Counted from the stretch's first letter, positions 17,964-28,911 are shown. The stretch is DNA of 64,000 bases from Sediminibacterium sp. (GCA_030054095.1 JASGCO010000005.1:1-64000); one strand, 5' to 3'. Numbers and translations are program-made. Notes: a model not told the origin generated them from the letters alone.

Positions 17964-20573
17964 ATGCGCGCTTTGTTGTATATCCCCGCTATTCAGGCCT
18001 TTTGGAAAAAGGCAATAAACACCATTTTCATTTGTACCATATTTTTCCTTATGGCGACACCCCTTCGGGCGCAGTTTGGCCCCCCCGGCGGAGGTAAAGG
18101 AAACGCTAATGATATGGCCAAATTAATGAAAGACATTAAAGGCCGTATTTATGGAAAAGTGCTGGACGGCAAAACTAAAAAACCGGTAGAGTTTGCCAGC
18201 GTTGTTGTATTATGGTATAATAAAGACAGTGCCATTGCCGGTGGATTTACAGAAAGTAACGGCGATTTTAATCTGGAAAACCTGCCGCCAATGGGTGGTT
18301 TCCGGTTAAGGGTGTCTTTAATAGGATATAAAAATTTTGATACCAAAATATACATTCAGGCACCAAACAAACTGGAGCAGGATCTGGGTAACATCCGGCT
18401 GGATATAGATGAAAAAATACTTAAAGAGATTGAAATAGTAGGAGAAAAAAGCACGTTCCAGATGAGCGTTGACCGAAAAGTATATAACGTTGAGAAGGAT
18501 CTTTCTGTGCGTGGGGGTACCGGCGTGGATGTTCTGAAAAACATCCCTTCTTTAACCGTTGACGGGGATGGTAACGCCACACTTCGTGAAAAAAGCGTGA
18601 TGATGTATATTGATGGAAAACCCACAACATTAACCATGCAGCAGATTCCCGCCGATCAGATTGAGCGGGTAGAAGTTATTTCTAATCCTGGTGCCAAATA
18701 CGAGGCGGCAGCCAGTGGCGGAATTATTAATGTAGTGCTTAAAAAGAATCAAAAACCCGGCTATAATGGTATGGTGATGGGAAGCATAGGAACCGGTGAC
18801 CGTTATGGCTTGACAACGAATATAAACGTTAAAGAAAACCCCTGGAACTTTTCAGTAATGTACTCCGGTAACCTGACAAATTACAATCAAACCAAAGGTT
18901 ATACCGAAAACACCACTTTTAATTTTAATAACGCTATTACCAATACAAAAGGCAGCGATTTTTTTAAGCAAAACAACACCCTTACCAGTAAAAATCAGTT
19001 TCACTTCGGGCGCGTTGGCGCAGAGTATAATATTAATAACCGTAACACTATTGGCGGCGGTATCGCTTATGTTAACGGACTTATGGGCTTTAACGATCAA
19101 CAGTTTTTCAGTAATACCTCTTCCAATAACATTGAGTACAGCAAGGGTAAACGTGTAAACCTTCAGGGTTCTTCCTTTGAAAATTATACAGGGCAAATCA
19201 CCTATAAAAAAACGTTTCCCGAACCCGGAAAAGAACTAACGGTTGATGCCAACTATAATACAAGTCTGGCGGGCAATGGCTACACGTTTACAACAGAAAA
19301 TCAGGTATGGCAAAACAACGGCTACCAGTATTTGCCAAACAGCATCCAGAAAAATAAGGGTGGAACAACAAGTAATCAATATGTGTTTCAGGCTGATTTT
19401 GTTAATCCGTTTAGCGATACCCGAAAATTTGAAGCTGGGGCAAGGTCTTTTCTCAAAAATTCAGATTTTGAAAACAACGCGCAATATAACACCTTTCCTT
19501 CCGGCGATTTTATTACCGATACTTCTCAGACCAACCGCTATACCATTAAAGACATGGTAAATGCAGCTTATGCGACCTATACCGGAAAAACATTTTGGGA
19601 CATCGGGTATCAGGGCGGTTTACGTTTTGAACAAACGTATTACTATGGTAAGCTTACCGACCGAAATCAATCTTTCAAATACGAATACCCTGCCGGTAGC
19701 AAAAACTGGCAATATACGCTATTTCCTTCGCTATACCTGAGTAAAAAAATGGGGAAACAGGAGGTGCAGTTTAATCTGAGCCGCAAAATTGATCGTCCGA
19801 ATTTTTTCCAGTCCATGCCTTTTGTTATGTTCAGTGATAACCGGAATTACAGAATCGGTAACCCCGCGCTAAAACCCGAGCTCATCAACATTGGCGAACT
19901 TAATTACAACCTTCAGTTCAGCAAAGGCAACTGGTTAACCTCGGCCTACACGCGCTTTAGCGAGAATCCGATAACCAACTTTCAATACCCATCGGCTGCC
20001 GATTCCAATATAACGGTCAGCACCTGGGTTAATGCCAAAAACATCTGGCGGTATGGCTATGAAAATACTCTACGACTAAATCTGCATCAAAACTTTAATA
20101 CCACCCTTAACTTTGATGTATTTTACGTTTTCCTCAATGGCGGTTCATTAAACAATCAACCCGAACAAAAAGCGGAAGGCTGGAGTTATAAAGCCAAAGT
20201 CGGATTTAACTATACCCTTCCCTGGAAAATTCAGTTACAGGTTAACGGCACTTACGACGCGCCAAAAGTTATCCTGAACGGACGTACTTTTGATAATTAT
20301 TTCATGGATGTGTCTTTAGGCAAAACGATAAACACCAAGCTTATCTTTAACCTTACCTTGAGCGATGCCTTTAACACCAAGCGCCACGGATCTGATATAA
20401 CTACCGCCTACATTGATCAGGAGGCCTTAAGGAGACGTGAAGGACGCTTCCTGCGCTTTAGTGTAACCTATTTATTCGGCAAATTTGACACCTCTATTTT
20501 TAAACGCTTCGCTAAAGGCAACAAGAACGGTACTACCCAACCCAACATGGGCGGGCAGGACGGACTGGAGTAA
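17964..20573 (+). CDS. TonB-dependent receptor-like outer-membrane beta-barrel with CarboxypepD_reg-like domain
   Basis: The 869-residue protein has an N-terminal hydrophobic signal region ending near 'ATPLRAQ', a Gly-rich segment, then a carboxypeptidase-regulatory-like domain ('IYGKVLDGKTKKPVEFASV', residues ~60-150). A plug-like region follows ('GTGVDVLKNIPSLTVDGDG', 'IERVEVISNPGAKYEAA', 'GGIINVVLKK') and a C-terminal barrel of the OMP_b-brl_3 type. No TonB box or substrate domain identifies the cargo. folB follows after 5 bases and may be co-transcribed. Confidence 0.92.
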   Translation: MRALLYIPAIQAFWKKAINTIFICTIFFLMATPLRAQFGPPGGGKGNANDMAKLMKDIKGRIYGKVLDGKTKKPVEFASVVVLWYNKDSAIAGGFTESNGDFNLENLPPMGGFRLRVSLIGYKNFDTKIYIQAPNKLEQDLGNIRLDIDEKILKEIEIVGEKSTFQMSVDRKVYNVEKDLSVRGGTGVDVLKNIPSLTVDGDGNATLREKSVMMYIDGKPTTLTMQQIPADQIERVEVISNPGAKYEAAASGGIINVVLKKNQKPGYNGMVMGSIGTGDRYGLTTNINVKENPWNFSVMYSGNLTNYNQTKGYTENTTFNFNNAITNTKGSDFFKQNNTLTSKNQFHFGRVGAEYNINNRNTIGGGIAYVNGLMGFNDQQFFSNTSSNNIEYSKGKRVNLQGSSFENYTGQITYKKTFPEPGKELTVDANYNTSLAGNGYTFTTENQVWQNNGYQYLPNSIQKNKGGTTSNQYVFQADFVNPFSDTRKFEAGARSFLKNSDFENNAQYNTFPSGDFITDTSQTNRYTIKDMVNAAYATYTGKTFWDIGYQGGLRFEQTYYYGKLTDRNQSFKYEYPAGSKNWQYTLFPSLYLSKKMGKQEVQFNLSRKIDRPNFFQSMPFVMFSDNRNYRIGNPALKPELINIGELNYNLQFSKGNWLTSAYTRFSENPITNFQYPSAADSNITVSTWVNAKNIWRYGYENTLRLNLHQNFNTTLNFDVFYVFLNGGSLNNQPEQKAEGWSYKAKVGFNYTLPWKIQLQVNGTYDAPKVILNGRTFDNYFMDVSLGKTINTKLIFNLTLSDAFNTKRHGSDITTAYIDQEALRRREGRFLRFSVTYLFGKFDTSIFKRFAKGNKNGTTQPNMGGQDGLE

Positions 20574-20578
20574 ACGCT

Positions 20579-20938
20579 ATGACACATCATATAAATATTG
20601 AAGGAATAAAACTATACGGCTACCATGGCTGTTTAGAAGAAGAGGGCCGTGTTGGGGCACATTACATTGTTGATGTGTACATGACCACCGATTTTTCGGA
20701 AGCAGCGCACACCGACGACCTTTCAAAAACCATTGACTACTGTGCCATCTACGAAATTGCAAAAGCACAAGTAGCTATTCGTAACAAACTCATTGAAGTC
20801 GTATGCAATCGCATCTTCCGGAACATACAAGAAGACTTTCCTCAATTGAAAAGTTTACATGTTAAACTCACCAAATTACTTCCACCCATGAATGGAAACG
20901 TAGAAAAAGTAAGTGTGGAGATGAAAAATTCGTTTTAG
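20579..20938 (+). CDS. folB: Dihydroneopterin aldolase
   Basis: FolB cleaves 7,8-dihydroneopterin to 6-hydroxymethyl-7,8-dihydropterin and glycolaldehyde in folate synthesis. The 119-residue length fits. Family motifs: 'YGYHGCLEEEGRVGAHYIVDV' region (20619 onward), 'TIDYCAIYEI', 'NKLIEVVCNRIF', and C-terminal 'VKLTKLLPPMNGNVEKVSVE', which holds the conserved lysine. It starts 5 bases after the receptor gene stop. Confidence 0.95.
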   Translation: MTHHINIEGIKLYGYHGCLEEEGRVGAHYIVDVYMTTDFSEAAHTDDLSKTIDYCAIYEIAKAQVAIRNKLIEVVCNRIFRNIQEDFPQLKSLHVKLTKLLPPMNGNVEKVSVEMKNSF

Positions 20939-21011
20939 GTTAAACTATACTTCTCTTTTTTAATGTTTAAATGTTATTTTCGCTAATCAAATTACACACA
21001 TAAATTGGTTA

Positions 21012-22031
21012 ATGAAAAAAAGACTCTTAGTACCCTTTGTTTTACTATTGCATCTTTCCGTTTTTGCGCAGGATACATTTTCCATTGTTGGAGCAGACTC
21101 ATTAACCAGACAAGTTGGAAGCTCTGGCGCTTCTTGTGTTGATTTAACAACCACCATTTTTGCCGGTAATCCAGGATTTCTCGGCGATTTATTACCAGAT
21201 ACCGGGGCCATTAATACACAAGCCAGTTACTTACCTCAGAATCAAAATAATGCCCGATCACGGATGCGGCTGGGGCAAAATGCCCAGCAAATTATATCCT
21301 GGTTGTCTACAAACGACGTTTCCAATACACCAGCAACCAGACAATATGGAGTTGTCGCATTCTCTGGGAATAGCATAACCGTTGCCGGCTTTACCGGCAC
21401 AAACTGCCTAAATTATAAAAACCACCTAACCGGGCGCGTTGATGGCTTTTATTATTCCATACAAGGAAATATTTTATCCGGCCAACACGTTCTCGACTCT
21501 ATGGAAGCTCGTTTTAGAAGGGAGAAAGGCGATTTAAAATGTCGTCTAATGGCGGCACTTCAAGGAGCAAAAACAGTTGGTGCCGATACGCGTTGCGCAT
21601 CTAATAACACCTCATCCCTATTTGCTTTTTTAAAAGTTTCTAACCCGGCTGACAGCTATGGAAATCCATCCTTTTCTATTGGCGTGATAACGCCTTCGGG
21701 AAGTCAAAAAGAACCCATCGATTCTTTACAAACCGTTTTTAATCAGCAAGCTAACTGCACTATACTAACAAAAATAAATACACTACAATTTGCCAAATCA
21801 CTCAGGCTATTTCCCAATCCTGCAAACGAAACGGTTTGTATAGAATCTTCCTTCCCTTTCTCTGAAGCGAGTTGTGTAATACTGAATCTTGTAGGTGAAG
21901 AGGTGCTCAAAACAGTGTTTAATGGTACAGTAAAAACGATTCCGGTTGCTCATATTACCAAAGGTTTTTACATTTGCCACATTACCGAAAAAGGGGTTTC
22001 TGTCTATAACACACCGTTGATTATTAAATAA
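21012..22031 (+). CDS. DUF1028 protein exported by T9SS
   Basis: The 339-residue protein has a signal peptide (cleavage near 'LSVFAQD'). Residues 22-230 match DUF1028, an Ntn-hydrolase-like family: 'TFSIVGADSLTRQVGSS', 'GAINTQASYLPQN', 'GRVDGFYYSIQGNILSG', 'RLMAALQGAKTVGADTRC'. The C-terminal ~75 residues ('LRLFPNPANETVCIESSF', 'ITKGFYICHITEKG') are a T9SS type A sorting domain. DUF1028 proteins have been suggested to act on peptides or cell-wall material; the substrate is unknown. It converges with the next gene with only 12 bases between stops. Confidence 0.86.
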   Translation: MKKRLLVPFVLLLHLSVFAQDTFSIVGADSLTRQVGSSGASCVDLTTTIFAGNPGFLGDLLPDTGAINTQASYLPQNQNNARSRMRLGQNAQQIISWLSTNDVSNTPATRQYGVVAFSGNSITVAGFTGTNCLNYKNHLTGRVDGFYYSIQGNILSGQHVLDSMEARFRREKGDLKCRLMAALQGAKTVGADTRCASNNTSSLFAFLKVSNPADSYGNPSFSIGVITPSGSQKEPIDSLQTVFNQQANCTILTKINTLQFAKSLRLFPNPANETVCIESSFPFSEASCVILNLVGEEVLKTVFNGTVKTIPVAHITKGFYICHITEKGVSVYNTPLIIK

Positions 22032-22043
22032 TAGGTCCGAACA

Positions 22044-22568
22044 TCAAAAAACCTGTGCTATCTCCCGCTTCAAAAACTCAAGCGCGATTTCGTTTGGCAT
22101 TTTCTTATCCACATTAGCGGTAATATTAAGCACCATCATGGCCAAATCGTTGCTGCTGTTATCGTGTGGCACCTTTGTTGAAGAAATATTTACCAGTTTA
22201 ATAATTTCTTCTTTAGCCGTTTTTACCAGTTCCCAGGCCGGCCCGCTCACATATATCTGTTGCGACAAATTATGTTCATACTCCGATTTAATGGCCTTTA
22301 TTAGTTCCTGATGCAGTTGTTGACTTGTCATACCGTGCTTATTCACCCTTACAACCAGTACATTTGGATGAATCCGTTCCAGAAAAATAACCAACCGTTC
22401 GTACGCTTGTATTTTAAGCGGTGTAATGGCGGCCTGAGCCGTTTTCTTTAATTCATGTTCGCGACGCTTCTGATCGTTATCAATAAATTTGTTTACCAAC
22501 AGATAGGCCGCCGCAAAAACAGCGCCCGCCGGTAGTATAATTTTCAAAATTTCCACTAATGCTTCCAT
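22044..22568 (-). CDS. Conserved membrane-anchored protein of unknown function
   Basis: The 174-residue protein has one N-terminal transmembrane helix (residues ~5-26, 'VEILKIILPAGAVFAAAYLLV'), then a charged, mostly helical cytoplasmic region ('NDQKRREHELKKTAQ', 'ITPLKIQAYERLVIFLERI', 'YEHNLSQQIYVSGPAWELV'). I recognise this as a recurrent Bacteroidota protein without a known role. It is a single-gene unit convergent with the DUF1028 gene and divergent from the macroglobulin gene. Confidence 0.7.
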   Translation of the reverse strand: MEALVEILKIILPAGAVFAAAYLLVNKFIDNDQKRREHELKKTAQAAITPLKIQAYERLVIFLERIHPNVLVVRVNKHGMTSQQLHQELIKAIKSEYEHNLSQQIYVSGPAWELVKTAKEEIIKLVNISSTKVPHDNSSNDLAMMVLNITANVDKKMPNEIALEFLKREIAQVF

Positions 22569-22740
22569 AATCTGTAAACGTTAAAAAGTCAAGATTAGTG
22601 TAAAAATCGTGATTTTATTCAGGATTTAAAAAGTTTTCAGTGATTGTATTTATATAATTTTAAGGAAAATTTAACCCTGATTACTTTCTCCTTTATGGAA
22701 AAGACATCGGGTCTTCATCTAAATACAAAACGAGCGAAAT

Positions 22741-25700
22741 ATGTCAGTCAAAAGCAAACGAACCATTTGGGCCCTGCTAACGGGTATTATTATTTTAGCC
22801 ATAACAAGCATCTCTGCCTATAACATAAAACTTAAAAACCGAAAAACCATGCTTAACTTCCCCCCTAACGAAACATACGCTCAACTCTGGAAAAAAGTAG
22901 AAACAGCGGAGGGAAAAGGATTAACCGAAGACGCTCAAAAACTTACAGAAGAGATTTATAAAAAAGCGCAAAAAGAAAAGAATCACCCTCAAATTGTAAA
23001 GGCGATTATTCACCGTCTTAAATACCTTCAGTTTAAGGAAGAATACTCCATAGAAAAAAGTACCGAAGAACTACAGAACGAAATAGCCAAAGCCACGTTC
23101 CCTGTTAAGCCTGTTCTCCAGAGTATCCTTGCCGATGTTTACTGGCAGTACTATCTAAACAACACCTGGAAATTTTACAATCGTACTCAAACGGTGGCTT
23201 TCAATAATAAAGACATAAGTACCTGGGATCTTAAAAAAATTGTTTATGAAACCATTGTTAACTACAAAGCCTCGTTACAGAATGCTGACAGTTTAAAACG
23301 CACTAAAGTTGACCTGTACGATGAAATTCTGGTAAAAGGCGATGCCTCTACCCGAAACTGGCGCCCTACACTTTATGATTTACTCGCTCACAGAGCCATC
23401 GATTTTTTCAAAAACTCTCAGGCCGACGTTACCAAAGCGGCCGACCAGTTTAATGTGAACGCGGATGCTTATGCGCTTCCCTATCCCGAATTCCTGAAAC
23501 TTACCATAAATGCGCCGTCTGACAGTCTTGAATTAAAGTACTATTCTTTGCGCTTGTTCCAGGATTTATTAACCTTCCATAACGAAGCCGAACGTAATGA
23601 CGCCATTCTGGATCTTGAACTGGAACGCTACGACTTTATTCTTAGCCACTCTCAAAATCCGGCCAAAGACTCCCTTTACCTGCAATCTATAAAATGGCTA
23701 GCTACTAAAATGGCCACTTCACAATACGTTAGCGAAGTATTGTTCCGCGAAGCGCAATGGTATTATAACAAAAGCGCGTTATACAATCCCTTGGAAAGTG
23801 ATAAATACAAAGAGTACCGCAAAACAGCCGTTTCTCTATGCAACGCTATTATAAAAAATCACCCGCAGGGCAATGGTTCCGGAAAGGCCAAAAATCTTAT
23901 TGCGAGCATTAATGATCCGGCGCTTAACATACAGTCAGAACAGGTGAATGAAACTGGCCTGCCTAACCGCATCCTGGTGAATTATACAAACATCGGTAAA
24001 ATTTATTTTCGACTTGTCAAAACCAACCGGGCCGAAATGCGGAAACTATACAACCGTTATTACGACAACAAAATTATTTCCAAACTATTGGAAATGCCGG
24101 TTGCGATGAACTTTGAACAAAACATGCCGGTAGACAACGACTACAACCCGCATAAAGTAGAAGTAAAAGTTCCTGTTGCCGATAACGGTTACTACTTTTT
24201 ACTGGCCTCTACTTCTCCAAAATTTAGCAGCGATAAAAACATAGTTGCCTACTCAACCTATATTGTCAGCGACATTGGTTATTTTGAACGCGGATTAAAA
24301 AACGGAGACCGCGAGTTTTATGTGATGAGCCGTCAGAGTGGTACATCATTAAAAAATGTTCAGTGCCAAACCTGGACCGAAGAGTACAATTACGAAAAGC
24401 AAGATTACGTTACAAAAAAAGGCAAATTATTTACAACCAATGCAGAAGGTGTTATTCGTATTCCTTCTGGTGATTTTACATCTTACCAATCCTTTTTTAT
24501 CGAATTTATTAATGGCAACGATAAACTTTGGAGCGATAATTCCTTTTATGTTTATCCACGTCAGGAACACAACTACACCACTGTTGTTACTCACTTTTTT
24601 ACCGATCGCGCCATTTACAGACCAGGGCAAACTGTTTATTTTAAAGGTATTGTTCTCAAAAACCAAAATAATAAACACGAAATTTATCCCAACTACCCTA
24701 CAAAAGTTTCGCTTTACGATGTAAACGGACAATTGGTAAGTTCGGTAGATGTAACCACAAACGAATACGGCACCGTTTCCGGAAGTTTTACTGCGCCACA
24801 AGGTGTATTAAACGGACAGATGCGCATTTCTGACGGACATGGCAATCACAACATCAGCGTTGAAGAATACAAACGCCCTAAATTTGAAGTTTTATTTGAT
24901 ACCCTGAAAGGCTCGTATAAATTAAACGATGAAGTAAGCGTAAAAAGTTTCGCCAAAGCTTATGCCGGCAACCTACTCGATGGTGCCACGGTAAATTATA
25001 GAGTCGTTCGCAGCGTTAACTACCCGTATTGGTATTACTGGTACCGCCCTTACTTTCAATCACAGGAAGTTGAAATAACGAATGGCACAGGCAAAACTAA
25101 CGAGAAAGGAGAATACGACATTACCTTTAAAGCCCTTCCCGATCCAACAGCCGACAATAGCAATAACCCAACGTACACGTATGAAATTTACGCCGATGTA
25201 ACCGACATTAACGGCGAAACACACAGCAACAGCACATCGTTCAGAGTTGGTACACAAGCCATCACCTTATCGGTAACTATTCCCGAAGTAATTAATATTA
25301 TCCAATTACCGAAAATAGCGTTTTATGCCAGTAACCTGAATGGCGCCGAAGAGTTTGTAAACGGTACCAGTCGCCTGTATAAACTTAACCAGCCCAAAAA
25401 ACCATTCCGAAGCCGCCTGTGGCCACAACCCGACAAACACCTGTACACCAGAGAAGAATACTATACGCTCTTCCCTCACGATTTGTACGACGACGAAACC
25501 AACAAATACAAATGGGAAAAAGGTAAAGTGATTTTAGAGCGGGCGTTTAATACAAAAACCGATAAAGAAGTTGTTTTAAACGATTTAAAAACACTTAGCC
25601 CCGGGGTTTACCTTCTCGAAAGCGTTTGCAAAGATAAATTTGGCACGGAAGTAAAAGCCCTCAACTATGTATCCATATATAATCCATTGCGTACTGAATT

Positions 25701-28700
25701 ACCGGAAGAAACACCGCAATGGCACTATCCCGTTAAAACCATCGGCGAACCGGGTGCGGAAGGCTCCTTTATTTTAGCCAGTTCGTATAAAGACGTTAAC
25801 TACATTTATGAAGTAGAACATGAGGCTGGCCAAACCACCGAGCGCGTTCCCTCCAGCCTGCAGGCCCGAACCATTGCCATTACCGAAAGTCAGAGGGGCG
25901 GGATTGTCTATCACACCAATTTTATGAAATACAACCGGGCCTATAGCGTTTCCGGATACATCTCTGTGCCTTATACCAATAAAGAGCTTGACATTAAATT
26001 TGAAACCTTCCGTAATAAATTATTACCCGGACAAAAAGAAGAATGGAAAGTCAGTATCAAAAACCGTAAAGGCGAAAAAGTAGCGGCAGAGTTAATGGCC
26101 GCCATGTACGATGCTTCTCTGGATGCGTTTGTGCCTAACAACTGGTTTTTAAACCTTTACCAAAGTTATTACGCGCGCACGAGTTGGACCAATGGTATGG
26201 AGCGAACAACGCAGAGCACCGAATTTATGAACTTTGACAGGCATTATGAACCAATCGAATATTATAACTACGACGCATTGAACTATTTCGGACTGTATTT
26301 CTCAGGCTATAGTATGTATTATGCCAGGGGTGGTGCTTACGCCGATATGGCCGCTACAGGTGCCGTGCCGTCAGAATCAGCCGTCATGAAAGCCGAAGCA
26401 AGTCCTGGCGCTCCGGAGCGCGAAGAAAAAACAAAAGAAGCGGCCCCCAGAAAAAAAGCGTTGAGTAGAAATGGCGCTAAAGATGAATTAAACGACGGAG
26501 CCTATAAATCTGGTTTAGATGAAAGTAGTGTAACCAAAACAGAAACTAAACAAAGTCCGCCATTACGCTCTAACTTTAATGAAACCGCGTTCTTTTATCC
26601 ATCCTTAGTAACCGACGATAAAGGCGAGTGCAGCATTCAGTTTACTATCCCCGAAAGTTTAACCAAATGGAAGTTCTTAAGCCTGGCTCATACTAAAGAC
26701 CTGAGCGTGGGCGTAATGGAAAACACCTGCGTTACCCAGAAAGACTTAATGGTGCAACCCAATATGCCACGCTTTTTGAGAGAAGGCGATGAAATCGTGT
26801 TAACCTCAAAAATTGTTAACCTTAGCGATAAAGCGTTAACCGGTACCGCCACCCTGCGTTTGGTAGATGCCATTAGTGGAAAAGACATCTCCGCAGAATG
26901 CATCAGCAATGGCACCGATCGTTCCTTTTCCGCGGCCACCAAACAAAGCGCGTTGGCCGAATGGAAAATTGCTGTGCCCGATAAGTATCAGGCCATTTTA
27001 TACAAAGTAAGCGCCGTTGCCGGCAATTTCAGCGATGGGGAAGAAGCCGCGCTTCCGGTATTAACCAATCGTATGCTGGTAACCGAAAGCATGCCCCTGC
27101 CTATCCGCAGTAATCAAACCAAAGAATTCAGCTTTACCAAATTCATTAGTCAGAACAATGGTTCCAAAACGTTGAAAAACCACGCCTACACATTGGAGTT
27201 TACCGCCAACCCGGCCTGGTATGCCGTGCAAAGCTTACCCTATCTGATGGAATACCCTTACGAGTGCGCCGAACAAACATTTTCGCGTTACTACGCTAAC
27301 GCGCTGGCCTCACACATTGCCAACTCTACGCCAAAAATCAAATCCGTGTTCGAAACCTGGAAAACCCAGAGCCCTGAAAGCTTCTTATCTAACCTCGAAA
27401 AAAATCAGGAACTGAAAGCGGCGTTGTTAGAAGAAACGCCATGGGTAATGGATGCCGCCAACGAAAAAGAAAGTAAAAAACGCGTGGCCCTCTTATTCGA
27501 CTTAAACCGCATGGGATCTGAGTTAAGCCGCGCCCTCACTAAACTGCAGAAAATGCAGACCAGTAACGGTGGATGGCCCTGGTTCGAGGGCATGCGCGAG
27601 GACTGGTACATTACCCAGTACATTGCCACCGGCATGGGTCACCTTAACGCGCTCAACGTTGTAAAAGTGCGCGAGAACGGAGAAATATGGAACATGGTTA
27701 CCAAAGCCCTTTCGTTTTGCGATAACGAACTGCGAAGCGAATACGATAACATTAAACGCTACGACAAGGATTATGAAAAAAATAATCACTTAAGTTATAT
27801 GGCCATACAATACCTGTACATGCGCAGCTACTTTAAAGAGGTGCCCCGCGATACCCGTAACGAGGCCGCCTTTAAGTATTTCCTGAAACAAGCCAAAACG
27901 TACTGGTTATCCCAATCGCGTTACATGCAGGGAATGATTGCGCTGGGATTGCACCGTTACAACGAAAAAGTAACCGCGCAGGACATCATGAAATCGTTGA
28001 AACAAAACGCCCTCAATAACGAAGAAATGGGCATGTACTGGAAAGAAAATTACGGTGGTTATTATTGGTATCAGGCTCCTATAGAAATGCAGGCCCTGAT
28101 GATTGAAGCCTTCGATGAAGTAAGCAACGACACCAAAAGTGTTGACGATCTTAAAACCTGGTTGCTGAAAAGCAAGCAAACCCAAAACTGGCGCACCACC
28201 CGAGCCACCTCCGAAGCCGTGTACGCGCTCTTGCTCCGCGGCACCAGTTGGTTAAGCACCGAACCCAATGTTAGCATCCAGTTAGGCGAAACCCTTATTG
28301 ATCCTAAAACGGATAAAGACACAAAAGTGGAAGCCGGAACCGGTTACTTCAAAAAAACCTGGCATGGTTCCGATATAAAACCATCTATGGGTAAAATTAA
28401 AGTGGTGAAAAAAGACGAGGGTGTAAGTTGGGGTGCCGTTTACTGGCAATACTTTGAGCAGCTCGATAAAATTACACCACACGAAACCCCACTGAAATTA
28501 AACAAGAAACTGTTCCGTCAAAAAAATACAGCCAGCGGTCCGGTTATAGAACCCATTACCGAAGGCATGCGCCTGCAACCCGGCGATAAATTAAAAGTAC
28601 GGATCGAGTTGCGTGTGGACCGCGACATGGAATACGTGCACATGAAAGACATGCGCGCGGCCGGTTTCGAACCCACCAATGTGTTCAGCGGTTACCGCTG

Positions 28701-28911
28701 GCAGGATGGGCTAGGCTATTATGAAACCACAAAAGACGCCAGCACCAATTTCTTCTTTAACTATCTGGGTAAAGGCACCTATGTGTTTGAATATCCTTTA
28801 GTCGTAAATCATGCCGGAAATTTCAGCAATGGCGTTACCACCATTCAGTGTATGTATGCCCCTGAATTTACCAGCCATAGCGAAGGCATACGCGTGAACG
28901 TAGCAAAGTAA
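22741..28911 (+). CDS. Alpha-2-macroglobulin family protein with intact thioester
   Basis: The 2056-residue protein has one N-terminal hydrophobic segment ('TIWALLTGIIILAITSISA') without a lipobox. Residues ~35-400 are helical and TPR-like. The MG2 domain ('FTDRAIYRPGQTVYFKG') is near residue 620. The A2M-core segment ('FFYPSLVTDDKGECSIQF') lies near 1283. The thioester domain has 'YECAEQTFSRYYAN' with Cys1509 and Gln1512, so covalent trapping of proteases is plausible. A Glu/Lys/Ala-rich disordered linker sits at ~1205-1275. Bacterial A2Ms guard the periplasm against proteases. It overlaps the DUF3820 gene by one base. Confidence 0.95.
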   Translation: MSVKSKRTIWALLTGIIILAITSISAYNIKLKNRKTMLNFPPNETYAQLWKKVETAEGKGLTEDAQKLTEEIYKKAQKEKNHPQIVKAIIHRLKYLQFKEEYSIEKSTEELQNEIAKATFPVKPVLQSILADVYWQYYLNNTWKFYNRTQTVAFNNKDISTWDLKKIVYETIVNYKASLQNADSLKRTKVDLYDEILVKGDASTRNWRPTLYDLLAHRAIDFFKNSQADVTKAADQFNVNADAYALPYPEFLKLTINAPSDSLELKYYSLRLFQDLLTFHNEAERNDAILDLELERYDFILSHSQNPAKDSLYLQSIKWLATKMATSQYVSEVLFREAQWYYNKSALYNPLESDKYKEYRKTAVSLCNAIIKNHPQGNGSGKAKNLIASINDPALNIQSEQVNETGLPNRILVNYTNIGKIYFRLVKTNRAEMRKLYNRYYDNKIISKLLEMPVAMNFEQNMPVDNDYNPHKVEVKVPVADNGYYFLLASTSPKFSSDKNIVAYSTYIVSDIGYFERGLKNGDREFYVMSRQSGTSLKNVQCQTWTEEYNYEKQDYVTKKGKLFTTNAEGVIRIPSGDFTSYQSFFIEFINGNDKLWSDNSFYVYPRQEHNYTTVVTHFFTDRAIYRPGQTVYFKGIVLKNQNNKHEIYPNYPTKVSLYDVNGQLVSSVDVTTNEYGTVSGSFTAPQGVLNGQMRISDGHGNHNISVEEYKRPKFEVLFDTLKGSYKLNDEVSVKSFAKAYAGNLLDGATVNYRVVRSVNYPYWYYWYRPYFQSQEVEITNGTGKTNEKGEYDITFKALPDPTADNSNNPTYTYEIYADVTDINGETHSNSTSFRVGTQAITLSVTIPEVINIIQLPKIAFYASNLNGAEEFVNGTSRLYKLNQPKKPFRSRLWPQPDKHLYTREEYYTLFPHDLYDDETNKYKWEKGKVILERAFNTKTDKEVVLNDLKTLSPGVYLLESVCKDKFGTEVKALNYVSIYNPLRTELPEETPQWHYPVKTIGEPGAEGSFILASSYKDVNYIYEVEHEAGQTTERVPSSLQARTIAITESQRGGIVYHTNFMKYNRAYSVSGYISVPYTNKELDIKFETFRNKLLPGQKEEWKVSIKNRKGEKVAAELMAAMYDASLDAFVPNNWFLNLYQSYYARTSWTNGMERTTQSTEFMNFDRHYEPIEYYNYDALNYFGLYFSGYSMYYARGGAYADMAATGAVPSESAVMKAEASPGAPEREEKTKEAAPRKKALSRNGAKDELNDGAYKSGLDESSVTKTETKQSPPLRSNFNETAFFYPSLVTDDKGECSIQFTIPESLTKWKFLSLAHTKDLSVGVMENTCVTQKDLMVQPNMPRFLREGDEIVLTSKIVNLSDKALTGTATLRLVDAISGKDISAECISNGTDRSFSAATKQSALAEWKIAVPDKYQAILYKVSAVAGNFSDGEEAALPVLTNRMLVTESMPLPIRSNQTKEFSFTKFISQNNGSKTLKNHAYTLEFTANPAWYAVQSLPYLMEYPYECAEQTFSRYYANALASHIANSTPKIKSVFETWKTQSPESFLSNLEKNQELKAALLEETPWVMDAANEKESKKRVALLFDLNRMGSELSRALTKLQKMQTSNGGWPWFEGMREDWYITQYIATGMGHLNALNVVKVRENGEIWNMVTKALSFCDNELRSEYDNIKRYDKDYEKNNHLSYMAIQYLYMRSYFKEVPRDTRNEAAFKYFLKQAKTYWLSQSRYMQGMIALGLHRYNEKVTAQDIMKSLKQNALNNEEMGMYWKENYGGYYWYQAPIEMQALMIEAFDEVSNDTKSVDDLKTWLLKSKQTQNWRTTRATSEAVYALLLRGTSWLSTEPNVSIQLGETLIDPKTDKDTKVEAGTGYFKKTWHGSDIKPSMGKIKVVKKDEGVSWGAVYWQYFEQLDKITPHETPLKLNKKLFRQKNTASGPVIEPITEGMRLQPGDKLKVRIELRVDRDMEYVHMKDMRAAGFEPTNVFSGYRWQDGLGYYETTKDASTNFFFNYLGKGTYVFEYPLVVNHAGNFSNGVTTIQCMYAPEFTSHSEGIRVNVAK

